Shown: piece after piece, positions 43,823 through 52,885 of the stretch | Layout of the letters: every line of letters starts with the position of its first letter | Numbering within the stretch: the first letter of the stretch is position 1 | Origin: Bacteroidia bacterium | GTDB taxonomy: Bacteria; Bacteroidota; Bacteroidia; Chitinophagales; UBA2359 | Length of the DNA: 55,412 nucleotides | Direction of reading: 5' to 3' | Assembly: GCA_030427245.1 (NCBI GenBank) | Contig: JAUHXA010000050.1 | Location: 1-55,412 of the forward strand | Translations under genes and position numbers: made by a program | The notes under the pieces: generated by a model | Databases searched by the model: none | The model's input: only the letters and a program-made list of their open reading frames with translations | Told to the model about the DNA's origin: nothing

Positions 43823-44755
43823 TTGAAAGGAAGAGTATTAAAATCAATGGGCAAATGGTACATAGTTCAGCCCGAAAATCAAGATTTACCTACTATCGAA
43901 TGTCAAATCAAAGGTAAAATCCGCTTAGAAGAATTGAAAACCACTAATCCGATTGCAGTAGGCGATTGGGTGGAAATCGAAGACGGTACAGCTATGATTT
44001 CTAAGATTTATGAGCGAGACAACTACATCATTCGTCAATCTCCACGTCACTATTGGCAGCGTCAAATCATTGCGGCAAATCTCGATCAAGCTTTGTTGGT
44101 GTTGACCTTCTCCAATCCCCGAACCTCTTTGGGTTTTGTAGACCGTTTTTTGGTGACCGCCGAGATGTACGGTGTGCCGACTGTTTTGGTATTCAACAAG
44201 CAGGATGCCTACACCGAAAAAGACATGGAAAAGTATGAAGAAGCAAAAGTTACTTATGAAAACTTAGGCTATACTTGTCTGCTGATTTCTGCGGAAACGG
44301 GCTTTCAGTTGGAAACCTTGGAAGCACAAATGAAGGGTAAAGTGAGCTTACTGACGGGACATTCTGGTGTAGGTAAATCCACGATTATCAATTACTTTAT
44401 GCCCGATTTGGACTTGTCAACAAATACTGTGTCTAAGTTCAGTGGTAAAGGAAAACATACTACGACTTTTGCGACTATGCATGAATTGGGTGAAGACACT
44501 TATTTGATTGATACACCAGGAATCAAGGAATTTGGTTTGGTTTATACCGAAATGGAAGAAGTTGCGGGTTATTTCCGAGAGCTTAAACCTTTGGTAAACG
44601 AATGTCGTTTTAATAATTGTCTGCACCGCAATGAACCCAAATGCGCGGTAAAGGAAGCTGTGGCGAATGACGAAATAGCAATGTCTCGATATGCCAACTA
44701 CTTACATATATTGGACAATATTGAAGAGGTAGATTATTGGGAACGAAATAAGTGA
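43823..44755 (+). CDS. rsgA: Ribosome small subunit-dependent GTPase A
   Basis: 310 residues. OB-fold (1-75, starting KGRVLKSMGKWYIVQPE), a circularly permuted GTPase with NKQD (G4), SAET (G5), GHSGVGKST (G1, about 178-186), TT (G2) and DTPG (G3), and a C-terminal zinc knuckle with CRFNNCLHRNEPKC. It matures the 30S subunit. The start is the TTG at 43823: family members begin MKG.V.KS.G.WY, and the first ATG in frame (SMGKW) lies inside the OB-fold. Confidence 0.95.
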   Translation: MKGRVLKSMGKWYIVQPENQDLPTIECQIKGKIRLEELKTTNPIAVGDWVEIEDGTAMISKIYERDNYIIRQSPRHYWQRQIIAANLDQALLVLTFSNPRTSLGFVDRFLVTAEMYGVPTVLVFNKQDAYTEKDMEKYEEAKVTYENLGYTCLLISAETGFQLETLEAQMKGKVSLLTGHSGVGKSTIINYFMPDLDLSTNTVSKFSGKGKHTTTFATMHELGEDTYLIDTPGIKEFGLVYTEMEEVAGYFRELKPLVNECRFNNCLHRNEPKCAVKEAVANDEIAMSRYANYLHILDNIEEVDYWERNK

Positions 44756-44827
44756 AAAATGGCGATACTGTTGTATTGTTACACTGCTTATCTAAAATTA
44801 TTCAGACAATATAACAATAAAAACGAT

Positions 44828-45394
44828 ATGAATCTACAGATCAAAAACATGGTTTGCCCTCGCTGTATTCGAGTGGTACGTGAAGAGTTGCTTCAATTGG
44901 GATTGGAGGTGGGAGAGGTCAGTTTGGGCGAAGCAAATGTGAACGCTCCAAAAGGACAAAAATTGGATGTTTCTTTGATAAGTGATACTTTGGAGAAAAG
45001 TGGTTTTGAATTGGTGAAAGATAGGTCCGCACAATTGGTGGAGCAGATAAAACTGGCAATTATTGACATCATTCACTATTCCAAACAATTTAAACTCTCT
45101 ACTAAAAATTCTGACTATATTTCCGAGAAAGTGGGCTTATCTTACAGTAGTTTGAGCCGACTTTTTTCTAAACAAGAAGGCATCACCATCGAAAAATACA
45201 TCATTCTCCAAAAAATCGAAAAGGTCAAAGAACTGCTTGAATATGAGGAATTGACTTTGAGCCAAATTGCAGATAAGTTGGGATATAGCAGTGTTCAGCA
45301 CCTTTCTAATCAGTTTCGCAAAGAGGTGGGAATGTCGGTGAGTAGTTACAAAGAATCGCCTGAATCATTGCGGAAACCAATTTCAGATGTATGA
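44828..45394 (+). CDS. AraC-type regulator with N-terminal HMA-like metal-binding domain
   Basis: 188 residues. A compact HMA-like domain (1-70) has the metal motif MVCPRCIRVVREEL; a linker helix (about 70-100) and an AraC DNA-binding domain follow (about 100-185: LSYSSLSRLFSKQEGITIEKYIIL, LTLSQIADKLGYSSVQHLSNQFRKEVGMSV). Metal-sensing fusions of this type usually sit beside copper or other metal efflux genes, but here the neighbours are rsgA and a protease. It starts 70 bp after rsgA. I chose the ATG at 44828, in front of the HMA strand. Confidence 0.85.
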   Translation: MNLQIKNMVCPRCIRVVREELLQLGLEVGEVSLGEANVNAPKGQKLDVSLISDTLEKSGFELVKDRSAQLVEQIKLAIIDIIHYSKQFKLSTKNSDYISEKVGLSYSSLSRLFSKQEGITIEKYIILQKIEKVKELLEYEELTLSQIADKLGYSSVQHLSNQFRKEVGMSVSSYKESPESLRKPISDV

Positions 45395-45439
45395 TATGTC
45401 ACAGAATAGAATTTTAATTTTTTACTCATAAAAATATGA

Positions 45440-45586
45440 TTCGAGACTGGAGGCTACCAAAAAAGAGGCAACAGACCAATTGAAGGATTATCTAAAAAAG
45501 ACGATAAAATTCAAAAGTTGGGAAACGCCTTGAAGGATTATCTCGTTATTTTAGTCAGCAATGAAGGGCCTTTTGAGGAAATTTAA
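45440..45586 (+). pseudogene. Short coding-like remnant
   Basis: A 48-codon frame without a start codon (GGYQKRGNRPIEGLSKKDDK, IQKLGNALKDYLVILVSNEG, ends FEEI). It looks protein-like and helical, and is bounded upstream by a stop. Family not recognised. It may be chance; the word TTGAAGGATTATCT occurs twice in it. Confidence 0.25.
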
Positions 45587-45644
45587 ACCACATTGCAGCG
45601 TTCTTGTAAATACAATTTTTTCCTTCAAAAAAACACCAACATAC

Positions 45645-47117
45645 ATGACACAGGTAATAAAGCAGTTATCATTTTCCCTAACCAACCTACTGCTATTACT
45701 AACCCTTTCTTTTTTTATCCCCAGCCGTTTATCTGCCCAGACATCAACCGACTTCAAAAAAATCCCTGTTGAAGAACTACAAAAAGACCTCACTTTTCTT
45801 AAAAAAGTATTGGAAGATATTCACCCAGGAATGTATTATTTTACGGATAAACAAAGTTACCATCAACTCTACGATAGTATTTACCAATCCCTTCAAACGC
45901 CTCTTACAAAGCAAGAACTTCGAGAAAAAATAGCTCCGCTGATTCTTCAACTTCAGTGTGGACACACCCGTTTGCTGGCCTCAAACAAAAATTCTAAGAA
46001 AAGCAACAAAAATTACTTTCCACTCCAATTGAAACAAATTGAAGGAAAAGTCTTGGTGGACAAAAATTTAGGAGAAGACACGAGCCACCTTTTTAAAGGC
46101 GTAGAAATATTGACCATCAATGACCTACCGATAGACAGCATCCTTCAGTTTTTTTACCAGAATACGACTCGTGGCTCGGATGGAGACAACGAAACAGGAA
46201 AGGATTACTACAATTTTAGGTATTTCAGTAGTAGGTTTGCCGAATGGTTTGGACAACCTGATAGCTTTAAGATTGAATACCGACAGCCTAAAATGGAAGG
46301 TTCTCAAAATATCTTTATTGCTGCTTCGACCTCCAAAGAAATGCAACAAAATTTCAAAGCCTATTATGGTAAATTGCCCAAAAACATCACTTTGAAGTGG
46401 TTGAACGAGGAAACAGCAGTGTTGAAAATTCGGGCTTTTGTGGATATAGATACGGATTATGGCTTGAACTTTTGGGGGCAAATTCGAGCCCACTTTGCAG
46501 AACTCAAACGTTTGAAAGCCAAAAATTTGGTCATAGATGTGCGTGGAAATGGGGGAGGAGCATTGGGGAACAGCTTCAAATTGATGCAATATGTAGCGAC
46601 AGAACCTTTTAGTGCCAACAAAGCCATGCTTGCCAAGGCAGAAGCCGTTCACAATGTGGGTTTTCGTGAAAAACTAATGTTGGGCCTTGGCTTCAGACAT
46701 ACGGACAGCACATATATTTCGAGTAAAAGCTTCACTCATATCCGAAAACCTAAACGAAATTTGGGTTTTAAGGAAAAAATTTATTTATTGATAGATGGTG
46801 GTTCTTACTCTGCTTCTGCGCTTTTTGCTGCACATTTGCACGCAAAAAATCGGGCGACGATTATAGGCGAGGAAAGTGGCGGTAATTATTACCTCGCTTT
46901 TGCAGGTTTTTGGACTGTAAAAACCTTACCTCATTCCAAAATAAGCGTGCGTATTCCCTTGATTAGATTGGAGTACGATGTGGAGTCCAATGTTCCCTTC
47001 AATAGAGGTGTTCCACCAGATATTGAAGTAGCACAAAGTTATGATGATTTTTTGAAGGGAAAAGATACACAGTTGGAAGCGGTTTTGGAGTTGATAGAGG
47101 CGGGAAGCGAGAAGTGA
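45645..47117 (+). CDS. S41 family peptidase (C-terminal processing type)
   Basis: 490 residues from the ATG at 45645; the frame's upstream part has no signal-like start. Signal peptide or anchor (about 5-28, LTNLLLLLTLSFFIPSRLSAQ). An N-terminal helical domain (LTFLKKVLEDIHPGMYYFTD), a PDZ-like middle (VEILTINDLPIDSILQFF), and the S41 core: NLVIDVRGNGGGALGNS, GGSYSASALFAAHLHAKNRATIIGEESGG with the nucleophile Ser, and GVPPDIEV at the end. It is a periplasmic or surface serine protease; the tail-specific motif is typical. Confidence 0.9.
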   Translation: MTQVIKQLSFSLTNLLLLLTLSFFIPSRLSAQTSTDFKKIPVEELQKDLTFLKKVLEDIHPGMYYFTDKQSYHQLYDSIYQSLQTPLTKQELREKIAPLILQLQCGHTRLLASNKNSKKSNKNYFPLQLKQIEGKVLVDKNLGEDTSHLFKGVEILTINDLPIDSILQFFYQNTTRGSDGDNETGKDYYNFRYFSSRFAEWFGQPDSFKIEYRQPKMEGSQNIFIAASTSKEMQQNFKAYYGKLPKNITLKWLNEETAVLKIRAFVDIDTDYGLNFWGQIRAHFAELKRLKAKNLVIDVRGNGGGALGNSFKLMQYVATEPFSANKAMLAKAEAVHNVGFREKLMLGLGFRHTDSTYISSKSFTHIRKPKRNLGFKEKIYLLIDGGSYSASALFAAHLHAKNRATIIGEESGGNYYLAFAGFWTVKTLPHSKISVRIPLIRLEYDVESNVPFNRGVPPDIEVAQSYDDFLKGKDTQLEAVLELIEAGSEK

Positions 47118-47212
47118 GAAGGTTTTTAAATGAATCTATTTGGACAATAGGTATCGAATACCTGTTGATAAACTTCAATACTTAGTTAATTAATTTTGTT
47201 GTTATAGATAAT

Positions 47213-47363
47213 GAGGTATCCCATACTACTGTACAAAATGATTTTTGAACCATAAAAGTATCAAAAGGGCACAAAAGAGGTAGTTGAATTTCAGTTCTTT
47301 ACTTTTGTTTTCTTTGTGCCTTTTGTGGTTGAATTAAAAATGTACAGTAGTATGGAGGTATCC
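47213..47363. mobile_element. MITE-like element with inverted ends and 9-bp target duplication
   Basis: The element spans 47222-47354 (133 bp). Its ends are perfect 14-bp inverted repeats (CATACTACTGTACA), and it is flanked on both sides by GAGGTATCC (47213-47221 and 47355-47363), a 9-bp direct repeat that fits a target-site duplication. The interior is a long imperfect palindrome (ACCATAAAAG...CTTTTGTGGT). There is no gene inside. A partial copy lies at 25340-25410 and a relative at 5307-5373. It is probably mobilised by a transposase elsewhere. Confidence 0.75.
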
Positions 47364-47401
47364 GATACCTAACGACAATATAGCAATATAACCATAAAAC
47401 A

Positions 47402-48784
47402 ATGTCCTCAACTTTTGAACAATTCAAGTTTACCCGTCAATTTCTCAATGCGATTGAGGATGCGGGCTTTACCGAACCCACTCCAATACAGTTGAAGGCA
47501 ATTCCAGCCGTCAAATCGGGGGAAAATGTGATTGGAATTGCCCCAACAGGTACAGGCAAAACAGCAGCCTATTTATTGCCGATGTTGACCCAAATCAAAT
47601 ATGCACAAGGGGAACTTCCTAGGGCTTTGGTTTTGGCTCCAACTCGTGAACTTTGTATGCAGATTGAAGAAAGAGCCAAGATGTTGTCGAAATACACCAA
47701 TATCCGAACTGCCGCCTTGTATGGAGGAGTAGGAAAAAAGCAACAGATTGAGGAGTGGGAAGCAAACAAAGGAGCGGATATAGTGATAGCTACACCCGGT
47801 CGTTTGATGGATATGTACAAGTTGCGTTATGTGGAGTTCAAAAAAATCAAATGGGTGGTGATTGATGAAGCCGACCGAATGATGGATATGGGTTTCATGC
47901 CCCAAATTCGCAAAATTCAGGAGGTACTGCCTAACAAACGCCAAAATTTACTTTTTTCGGCAACGTATCCGCCCAAAGTCGAAAAGATGGCGAATGAGTT
48001 TATTGACTATGCGATTCGCATTGAGGTAGCTCCACAAGCGACTACGGTTGAGACGGTTACATTGAAGGTCTATGAGACACCCAACTTTAAGACCAAATTG
48101 AATTTTTTGCTGTGGATGCTGGAGGATGAAGAACGCTACAATCGGGTAATGGTTTTTGTACGTACAAAACAGGCCGCTACCAACATTACCAAATTTTTGG
48201 AGCGCAAAATTGAAGATAGGGTGCGAGTTATTCACGCCAACAAAGACCAAAATACCCGCATCAATGCCATGAATGAGTTTAAGGAAGGCAATCTTCGGGT
48301 ATTAGTGGCAACGGATGTGGCTTCGAGGGGAATTGATGTGTCTATGGTGAGCCATGTTATCAACTTTGATGTGCCTGTTGTGTATGAGGATTTTGTGCAT
48401 AGAGTTGGGCGAACAGGACGGGCGCAAAACGAAGGAACTGCCATCACTTTCATGACTCCTGCCGAAAAGTACCACCTCAAAAAAATCCAAAGACTCATCA
48501 AACAACAAATTCCCGTTTTTACACTTCCGCATGATTTAAAAATTGCACCAACTTCCAAAGAGGAGGCTCAAGAAATGGCTCGAGAAATTGACCATCAAAA
48601 AAGGAAAGAAAATCCTGATTTTAAAGGAGCTTTCCACGAAAAAAAATGGGTATTACAAGGAAAGAAAAAACGCACAGGCAGCACCAAAGGAAAGCCAAAG
48701 ACGAAAGGAAATGCGGGTAAAAATACCAATAACAGCAAACTGAACAAGAGTGGAAAAAAGCGGAAAGGTAAGAAATGGTCGTAG
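47402..48784 (+). CDS. DEAD-box RNA helicase, RhlE-like
   Basis: 460 residues. All motifs are canonical: Q motif FTRQFLNAIEDAGFTEPTPIQ, APTGTGKTAA, APTRELCMQ, GVGKKQQ, TPGRLMDM, VIDEADRMMDMGF, FSATYP, HANKDQNTR, ATDVASRGIDV and HRVGRTGRA. The C-terminal tail (about 400-460) is Lys/Gly-rich and disordered, as in RhlE-type helicases that act on rRNA or mRNA decay. Start ATG 47402, just after the MITE-like element. A strong terminator follows. Confidence 0.94.
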   Translation: MSSTFEQFKFTRQFLNAIEDAGFTEPTPIQLKAIPAVKSGENVIGIAPTGTGKTAAYLLPMLTQIKYAQGELPRALVLAPTRELCMQIEERAKMLSKYTNIRTAALYGGVGKKQQIEEWEANKGADIVIATPGRLMDMYKLRYVEFKKIKWVVIDEADRMMDMGFMPQIRKIQEVLPNKRQNLLFSATYPPKVEKMANEFIDYAIRIEVAPQATTVETVTLKVYETPNFKTKLNFLLWMLEDEERYNRVMVFVRTKQAATNITKFLERKIEDRVRVIHANKDQNTRINAMNEFKEGNLRVLVATDVASRGIDVSMVSHVINFDVPVVYEDFVHRVGRTGRAQNEGTAITFMTPAEKYHLKKIQRLIKQQIPVFTLPHDLKIAPTSKEEAQEMAREIDHQKRKENPDFKGAFHEKKWVLQGKKKRTGSTKGKPKTKGNAGKNTNNSKLNKSGKKRKGKKWS

Positions 48785-48810
48785 GACTATAATGGGAATC
48801 GTTAGAAAGT

Positions 48811-48855
48811 AAAAATGCCCTTACCAAGTATTCAACTCGGTAAGGGCATTTTTTT
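48811..48855. terminator. Bidirectional intrinsic terminator
   Basis: AAATGCCCTTACC pairs perfectly with GGTAAGGGCATTT around a 13-nt loop, with A and T runs outside. It lies between the helicase gene and the convergent secreted protein gene. Confidence 0.88.
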
Positions 48856-48880
48856 GTTTTGAGGTTTTTTTTTAGAAAAG

Positions 48881-49333
48881 TTAGAAGTTGCTGCTACCTT
48901 TATTAATGGTCGCTTTTTTTGTATAGATATTACCGTTGTTGTCCACTTCTACCCAAGTTACCTGTTTTCCGCCATTTGGCAGATTTTCAATAGTTGCATT
49001 TTCGGGTATATTCATCAGTTTATTCAGTCGAATTTCGCCTGTTTCGATGTCACTCAAACCTGAACTTTCCATCGCAACGGTTACTTTTCGGCTTTGGGCC
49101 ACTGCAGCACTATTGGTTTTGAAATCGGCTTCACTATAGCCCATTTCCTTCAATTTTTGGTCAGCAGTTGCTTTGTCTGGGAAAGTCAAAACAGAGGTAT
49201 TCACAGCACCATCTATTTCTTCAGTAATGGTTACTTTCACCGTTCCATCATGGCTTTGGGCAATCGAAATAGTGCTTACGAATAAAGCAAAAAGGCACAT
49301 TAGAACTACAAATTTCACTTTAATAGATTCCAT
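48881..49333 (-). CDS. Small secreted hypothetical protein
   Basis: 150 residues. Signal peptide (1-25, ending SIAQ), then a mostly polar, beta-rich protein with no known motif (VKVTITEEIDGAVNTSVLTFPDK, RKVTVAMESSGLSDIETG, KQVTWVEVDNNGNIYTKKATI). It has no cysteine in the mature part and no T9SS signal. It is convergent with the RhlE-like helicase. Function unknown; it could be a periplasmic or exported small protein. Confidence 0.7.
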   Translation of the reverse strand: MESIKVKFVVLMCLFALFVSTISIAQSHDGTVKVTITEEIDGAVNTSVLTFPDKATADQKLKEMGYSEADFKTNSAAVAQSRKVTVAMESSGLSDIETGEIRLNKLMNIPENATIENLPNGGKQVTWVEVDNNGNIYTKKATINKGSSNF

Positions 49334-49601
49334 AAGATATGATTTTTTAAAGCGTTAAAAAAAAATGAGTGTAAAAATCAAAAATAGAAAGTAAAAAGTG
49401 AAGTTCTATAAGTTGTTGTTTTATTGAAGTGAGTAAACTTTGAATTTATAAACGGACAAAACGAAATAATGTTTATTTCACCTCTCAATTTTCTTTCATC
49501 AGAAAAAAAATAAATTGCTCTTTTGATATTATTTGGTTTTTAATACGTACATTGCCAAGTTATCGGTTGTATGCCGAATAACTTCAATCCTAGTAATATA
49601 A

Positions 49602-50195
49602 TTGGATACAGCATTTGATTGTTTGGTCAATAGTTATATTGAAAACAAAGTTGGCCTAGCCGAAGGTTTCATAACCGAAATTTTGGCTGCTCACCTGAGA
49701 GCGAATCTTTTAGCCTTTCATTCAGGTAAACAAATGAAGGCTGCAGGTATTGGAAACAATGCTAAGTTCATTGAAAACAAACAGGTCAGAAGCGACAAGA
49801 TTTATTGGTTGGATCGTGAACACAATGATGTCCACGAAAACAGCTTTTTTGATCTGATGGATGAGTTTGTAAAGTACCTCAATCGAACTTGCTATGCAGG
49901 AATTACAAGCTATGAATTTCATTATGCTTTGTATGAAAAGGGAAGCTTCTATAAGCGACACTTGGATCAGTTCAAGGACAATTCGAGTAGGGCCTTTTCA
50001 ATGATTATGTACTTGAATGTGGATTGGAAAGAAGGTGATGGCGGTGAACTGTGTGTTTACCATCCTTCTGAAAACCAAATAATTAATCCAATAAATCGCA
50101 AGTGCGTATTTTTCAAAAGCAGCGAGTTAGAGCATGAAGTTCTGGTGAGTCATCAGCAAAGAATGAGTATTACAGGTTGGCTGAAGCGTAGCTAA
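49602..50195 (+). CDS. 2-oxoglutarate/Fe(II)-dependent oxygenase (prolyl 4-hydroxylase-like)
   Basis: About 197 residues. The double-stranded beta-helix core is at about 90-195: FHYALYEKGSFYKRHLDQFKDN (iron ligands His and Asp in HxD), SMIMYLNVDWKEGDGGELCVY, ELEHEVLVS (second His) and RMSITGWLKR (Arg for 2-oxoglutarate). This is the P4Hc/PKHD-like family, often hydroxylating proteins. The frame opens directly after a stop, so the start must be the TTG at 49602 or one slightly later; no ATG fits. Confidence 0.85.
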   Translation: MDTAFDCLVNSYIENKVGLAEGFITEILAAHLRANLLAFHSGKQMKAAGIGNNAKFIENKQVRSDKIYWLDREHNDVHENSFFDLMDEFVKYLNRTCYAGITSYEFHYALYEKGSFYKRHLDQFKDNSSRAFSMIMYLNVDWKEGDGGELCVYHPSENQIINPINRKCVFFKSSELEHEVLVSHQQRMSITGWLKRS

Positions 50196-50208
50196 GGGCA
50201 AGTAAAAA

Positions 50209-52644
50209 TTACATCGCCTTCATCACCGCTTCATCCCTGCTATACACATCCTTTTGAAAACGTATCAAACCTTCTGCATCTACCCAAGCCGTAAAATAGG
50301 TAATGTAAATAGGGATTTTCGCATCAAGCGAAACCCTTGTATTTTTCTTACCGTCCAATACTGTTTGAATTCTATCGGCATCCCATTTTGGGTTGTCCTT
50401 CAACAGGTATTCGGCAAACTGAACAGGGTTGTCCAAACGAATACAACCATGACTGTAAGCTCGTTCTGTTTTTACAAACAAACTTTTGGAAGGCGTATCG
50501 TGTAAGTAAATATTGTATTTGTTAGGAAACATAAATTTCACCGTTCCCAAAGCATTATTAGAACCGGGTTCTTGTCGAATCGTATAGGGAAATTTATTTT
50601 TACTCAAGCTGGACCAATTCACATTGTAGGGATTGATGACTTTTCCACCTGAAAATACCTTCATGTTTTGACGGTTCAAGTAACTTAAGTTTTGCTTCAA
50701 CTTGGGTAATATTTCATTCGTTGAAATGCTGAAAGGAACTGTCCAGTATGGATTTAATTCTAAATAGCGAATATAATTGCTAAAAGTCACCGTGGCATGA
50801 ATAGGCTTGCCTACCATTACTTTTTTGGTGACATCTATCGCACCCTCTTTATACACGTCCAACTGATATGCAGGAATGTTGATAAATACATAAAAATCTT
50901 CCATTTTATTAGGCATCCAACGCCATCTTTCCAATGCTACCAACAATTGATTGATTCGGTCTTGCAGCGAAACATTCAATACTGAGAGTGTATTAGGGCC
51001 AATCACTCCATCATTGGAGACCCCATGTTGATATTGAAAATCAACCAATTTTCGATAGACTGTAGAGTCGAAAAGTGCAGGATTGAAAGTGCTGTCTATT
51101 CTGGTCAAAATCAAAGAATCTTCCAATTCGATGATGTCATCAAAAGCATTTCTAATGCTGTCCATATCAACTCCTACTTTCGGAATTTCTACAGTTATTT
51201 CTTCCGTACCATTGTATTGTTTTATTGAGGGTGTTTCAAAAAATAGACGTTTGCGGAGTTCTATTACTGCCTTGTCTTCCATACCCAACTCCAACTTGTC
51301 GCTTTGGAGATTGGTGTCCCATTCTTTTCCCTCTTTTTGAAGTGAGCGGTAATGAGCTAAAGCTTTTTTTAACTGCGGATAAATCGAATGTTGGGGTTTT
51401 CTATCTGCAAAAAATTGATTGACATTTTGCTCCGCAAGAGCATTGTGCAAAAGAGTTGCTAAATTTTCAACCGCATCTCGCTTTATTTCCCAGCCAATAT
51501 TTAGTTTATCTGGATTGAGTTTTCCATACTGCAAATGATGGGCATAATGTAAGGCGGCATCTGTGAGTAAGACTTCAATCTTAGGTAAAAAATTGTCGTA
51601 AGGAATAAATTTTACATCATATACTTCATTGAAGTCGTTGTGGAATTTGGACAACAATTCACCGTGATAATCTTTAGGATTCAATCCTTCTTCATATGCT
51701 TTTTCGATATTGTATACGATGTCACTTCCTCGGCCATATAAGGTATAACCGTTGTGCCATACAGGTTGGTAGTTTCGGTGTTTGTAGAATGAATCAATCC
51801 ATGCAGGATGGTATAGTGCTACATTGAACACACTTTTTGAAGCAGGACGACTGACCTCTTTGACCAGTTTATAAAGACTCGAATCGACTTTTGCCGGTTT
51901 ATTAGATTTTGACACAACAGGTGCAACAGTTTTGGCTGCTTCCACCGTATCTTCAATGATTTCTGTATCCTCTCCTTCCATTCCATCTTCAATAGGCGCA
52001 ATATCTTCACTGACAATAGAGGAATCCTCTTCATAGGGTTCCTCTTCAAAAGAAGAAATCTCAAAATCATCTATGCCTTCCTTTAGTTCTTCAAAATAAA
52101 TAGCCAAGCTTTCGCTTTTGAGTGCATTTCTCAGTCCATCAATTACCAACAACCTCTTGGTTTCTTCGTCCAAATCTTCCAAGTTTGGTGTTGAAGGACT
52201 CATATCGTCTTGAATCGTAAAAGCATAGTTGAGGGCAGCATCCGTTAATAACACATCCAAATCAGATAAACTATTGAAGTCAAATAATCCAAAGAGTGCC
52301 AATTGGCTATCAATTTCGCCATAGAGAGCCTCAATCTCCTCCAAATGATAATTAGCATTTAGTTTTGCATTTTGAAGAATACTGATGATTTCATTCGCAA
52401 ATATAAGCCTTGTGACAGGGTTGTACCAAAGTGGTTCACAATCTTGCTCTTTATACAAATGTCTTATCCAATCTGGATGAGCAAGGTCCGTACCTTCTAT
52501 TTGTAGAATATCAATCCAAGTATTGAGTTGATCACATTCTGTAGCTCCCTCAGGTGACATTTGAGTTTGGGCTTGGGCATTAAAAGATGGTGGAGTGAGA
52601 AAAAAGAAAAGAGTGGCGATTAAAATTAGAGTTTTTATATTCAT
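50209..52644 (-). CDS. L,D-transpeptidase (YcbB-like) with duplicated N-terminal domain
   Basis: 811 residues. Signal peptide (1-26). Two related scaffold segments: about 45-175 (HPDWIRHLYKEQDCEPLWYN ... LLTDAALNYAFTIQDD) and about 280-400 (HPAWIDSFYKHRNYQPVWHN ... VLLTDAALHYAHHLQYGKLNP). A very acidic linker (about 190-245) separates them. Then come a peptidoglycan-binding-like domain (about 515-560, YQHGVSNDGVIGPNTLSVLN) and the YkuD catalytic domain (about 590-760) with YLHDTP and the Cys of SHGCIRL. It makes 3-3 cross-links in murein or attaches proteins. Most homologues have one scaffold domain. Confidence 0.88.
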   Translation of the reverse strand: MNIKTLILIATLFFFLTPPSFNAQAQTQMSPEGATECDQLNTWIDILQIEGTDLAHPDWIRHLYKEQDCEPLWYNPVTRLIFANEIISILQNAKLNANYHLEEIEALYGEIDSQLALFGLFDFNSLSDLDVLLTDAALNYAFTIQDDMSPSTPNLEDLDEETKRLLVIDGLRNALKSESLAIYFEELKEGIDDFEISSFEEEPYEEDSSIVSEDIAPIEDGMEGEDTEIIEDTVEAAKTVAPVVSKSNKPAKVDSSLYKLVKEVSRPASKSVFNVALYHPAWIDSFYKHRNYQPVWHNGYTLYGRGSDIVYNIEKAYEEGLNPKDYHGELLSKFHNDFNEVYDVKFIPYDNFLPKIEVLLTDAALHYAHHLQYGKLNPDKLNIGWEIKRDAVENLATLLHNALAEQNVNQFFADRKPQHSIYPQLKKALAHYRSLQKEGKEWDTNLQSDKLELGMEDKAVIELRKRLFFETPSIKQYNGTEEITVEIPKVGVDMDSIRNAFDDIIELEDSLILTRIDSTFNPALFDSTVYRKLVDFQYQHGVSNDGVIGPNTLSVLNVSLQDRINQLLVALERWRWMPNKMEDFYVFINIPAYQLDVYKEGAIDVTKKVMVGKPIHATVTFSNYIRYLELNPYWTVPFSISTNEILPKLKQNLSYLNRQNMKVFSGGKVINPYNVNWSSLSKNKFPYTIRQEPGSNNALGTVKFMFPNKYNIYLHDTPSKSLFVKTERAYSHGCIRLDNPVQFAEYLLKDNPKWDADRIQTVLDGKKNTRVSLDAKIPIYITYFTAWVDAEGLIRFQKDVYSRDEAVMKAM

Positions 52645-52730
52645 ATTATTTAGGGTTTGATAGTTTAATAGTTAAAGATAGAAAAAACACTTGAAAATAA
52701 AGACAAGCATAAAACGAAGTAGTCAATATT

Positions 52731-52865
52731 ATGTTCAAACTTCAAAATATCCTTCAACGGGCTGCAAGAGAAGGCAATGTTAGCGGCACAATCAAATGGA
52801 ATAATAATCAGCTGGATGAGTTTATTTTCACTAAGAAATCATTAGTTTTGCAGCCATTATTTTGA
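52731..52865 (+). CDS. Possible small ORF before pheS (44 residues)
   Basis: ATG at 52731 to TGA at 52863-52865: MFKLQNILQRAAREGNV, SGTIKWNNNQLDEFIFTKKS, LVLQPLF. It looks protein-like (amphipathic start, no unusual codons) but has no recognisable family. The pheS -7 element (52843-52850) lies inside it, which argues against a conserved gene. Confidence 0.3.
   Translation: MFKLQNILQRAAREGNVSGTIKWNNNQLDEFIFTKKSLVLQPLF
52843..52850 (+). promoter_or_regulatory. -7 element (TAnnTTTG) upstream of pheS
   Basis: TAGTTTTG, 35 bp before the pheS ATG. A T-rich stretch lies near the -33 position, without a clear TTTG. Confidence 0.4.
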
Positions 52866-52885
52866 AAAGTTAATATTGAACAATC

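Noticed and set aside
49571-49601. ATG at 49571 as start of the 2OG oxygenase
   Set aside because: It is out of frame with the oxygenase; the in-frame sequence just before 49602 is a stop.
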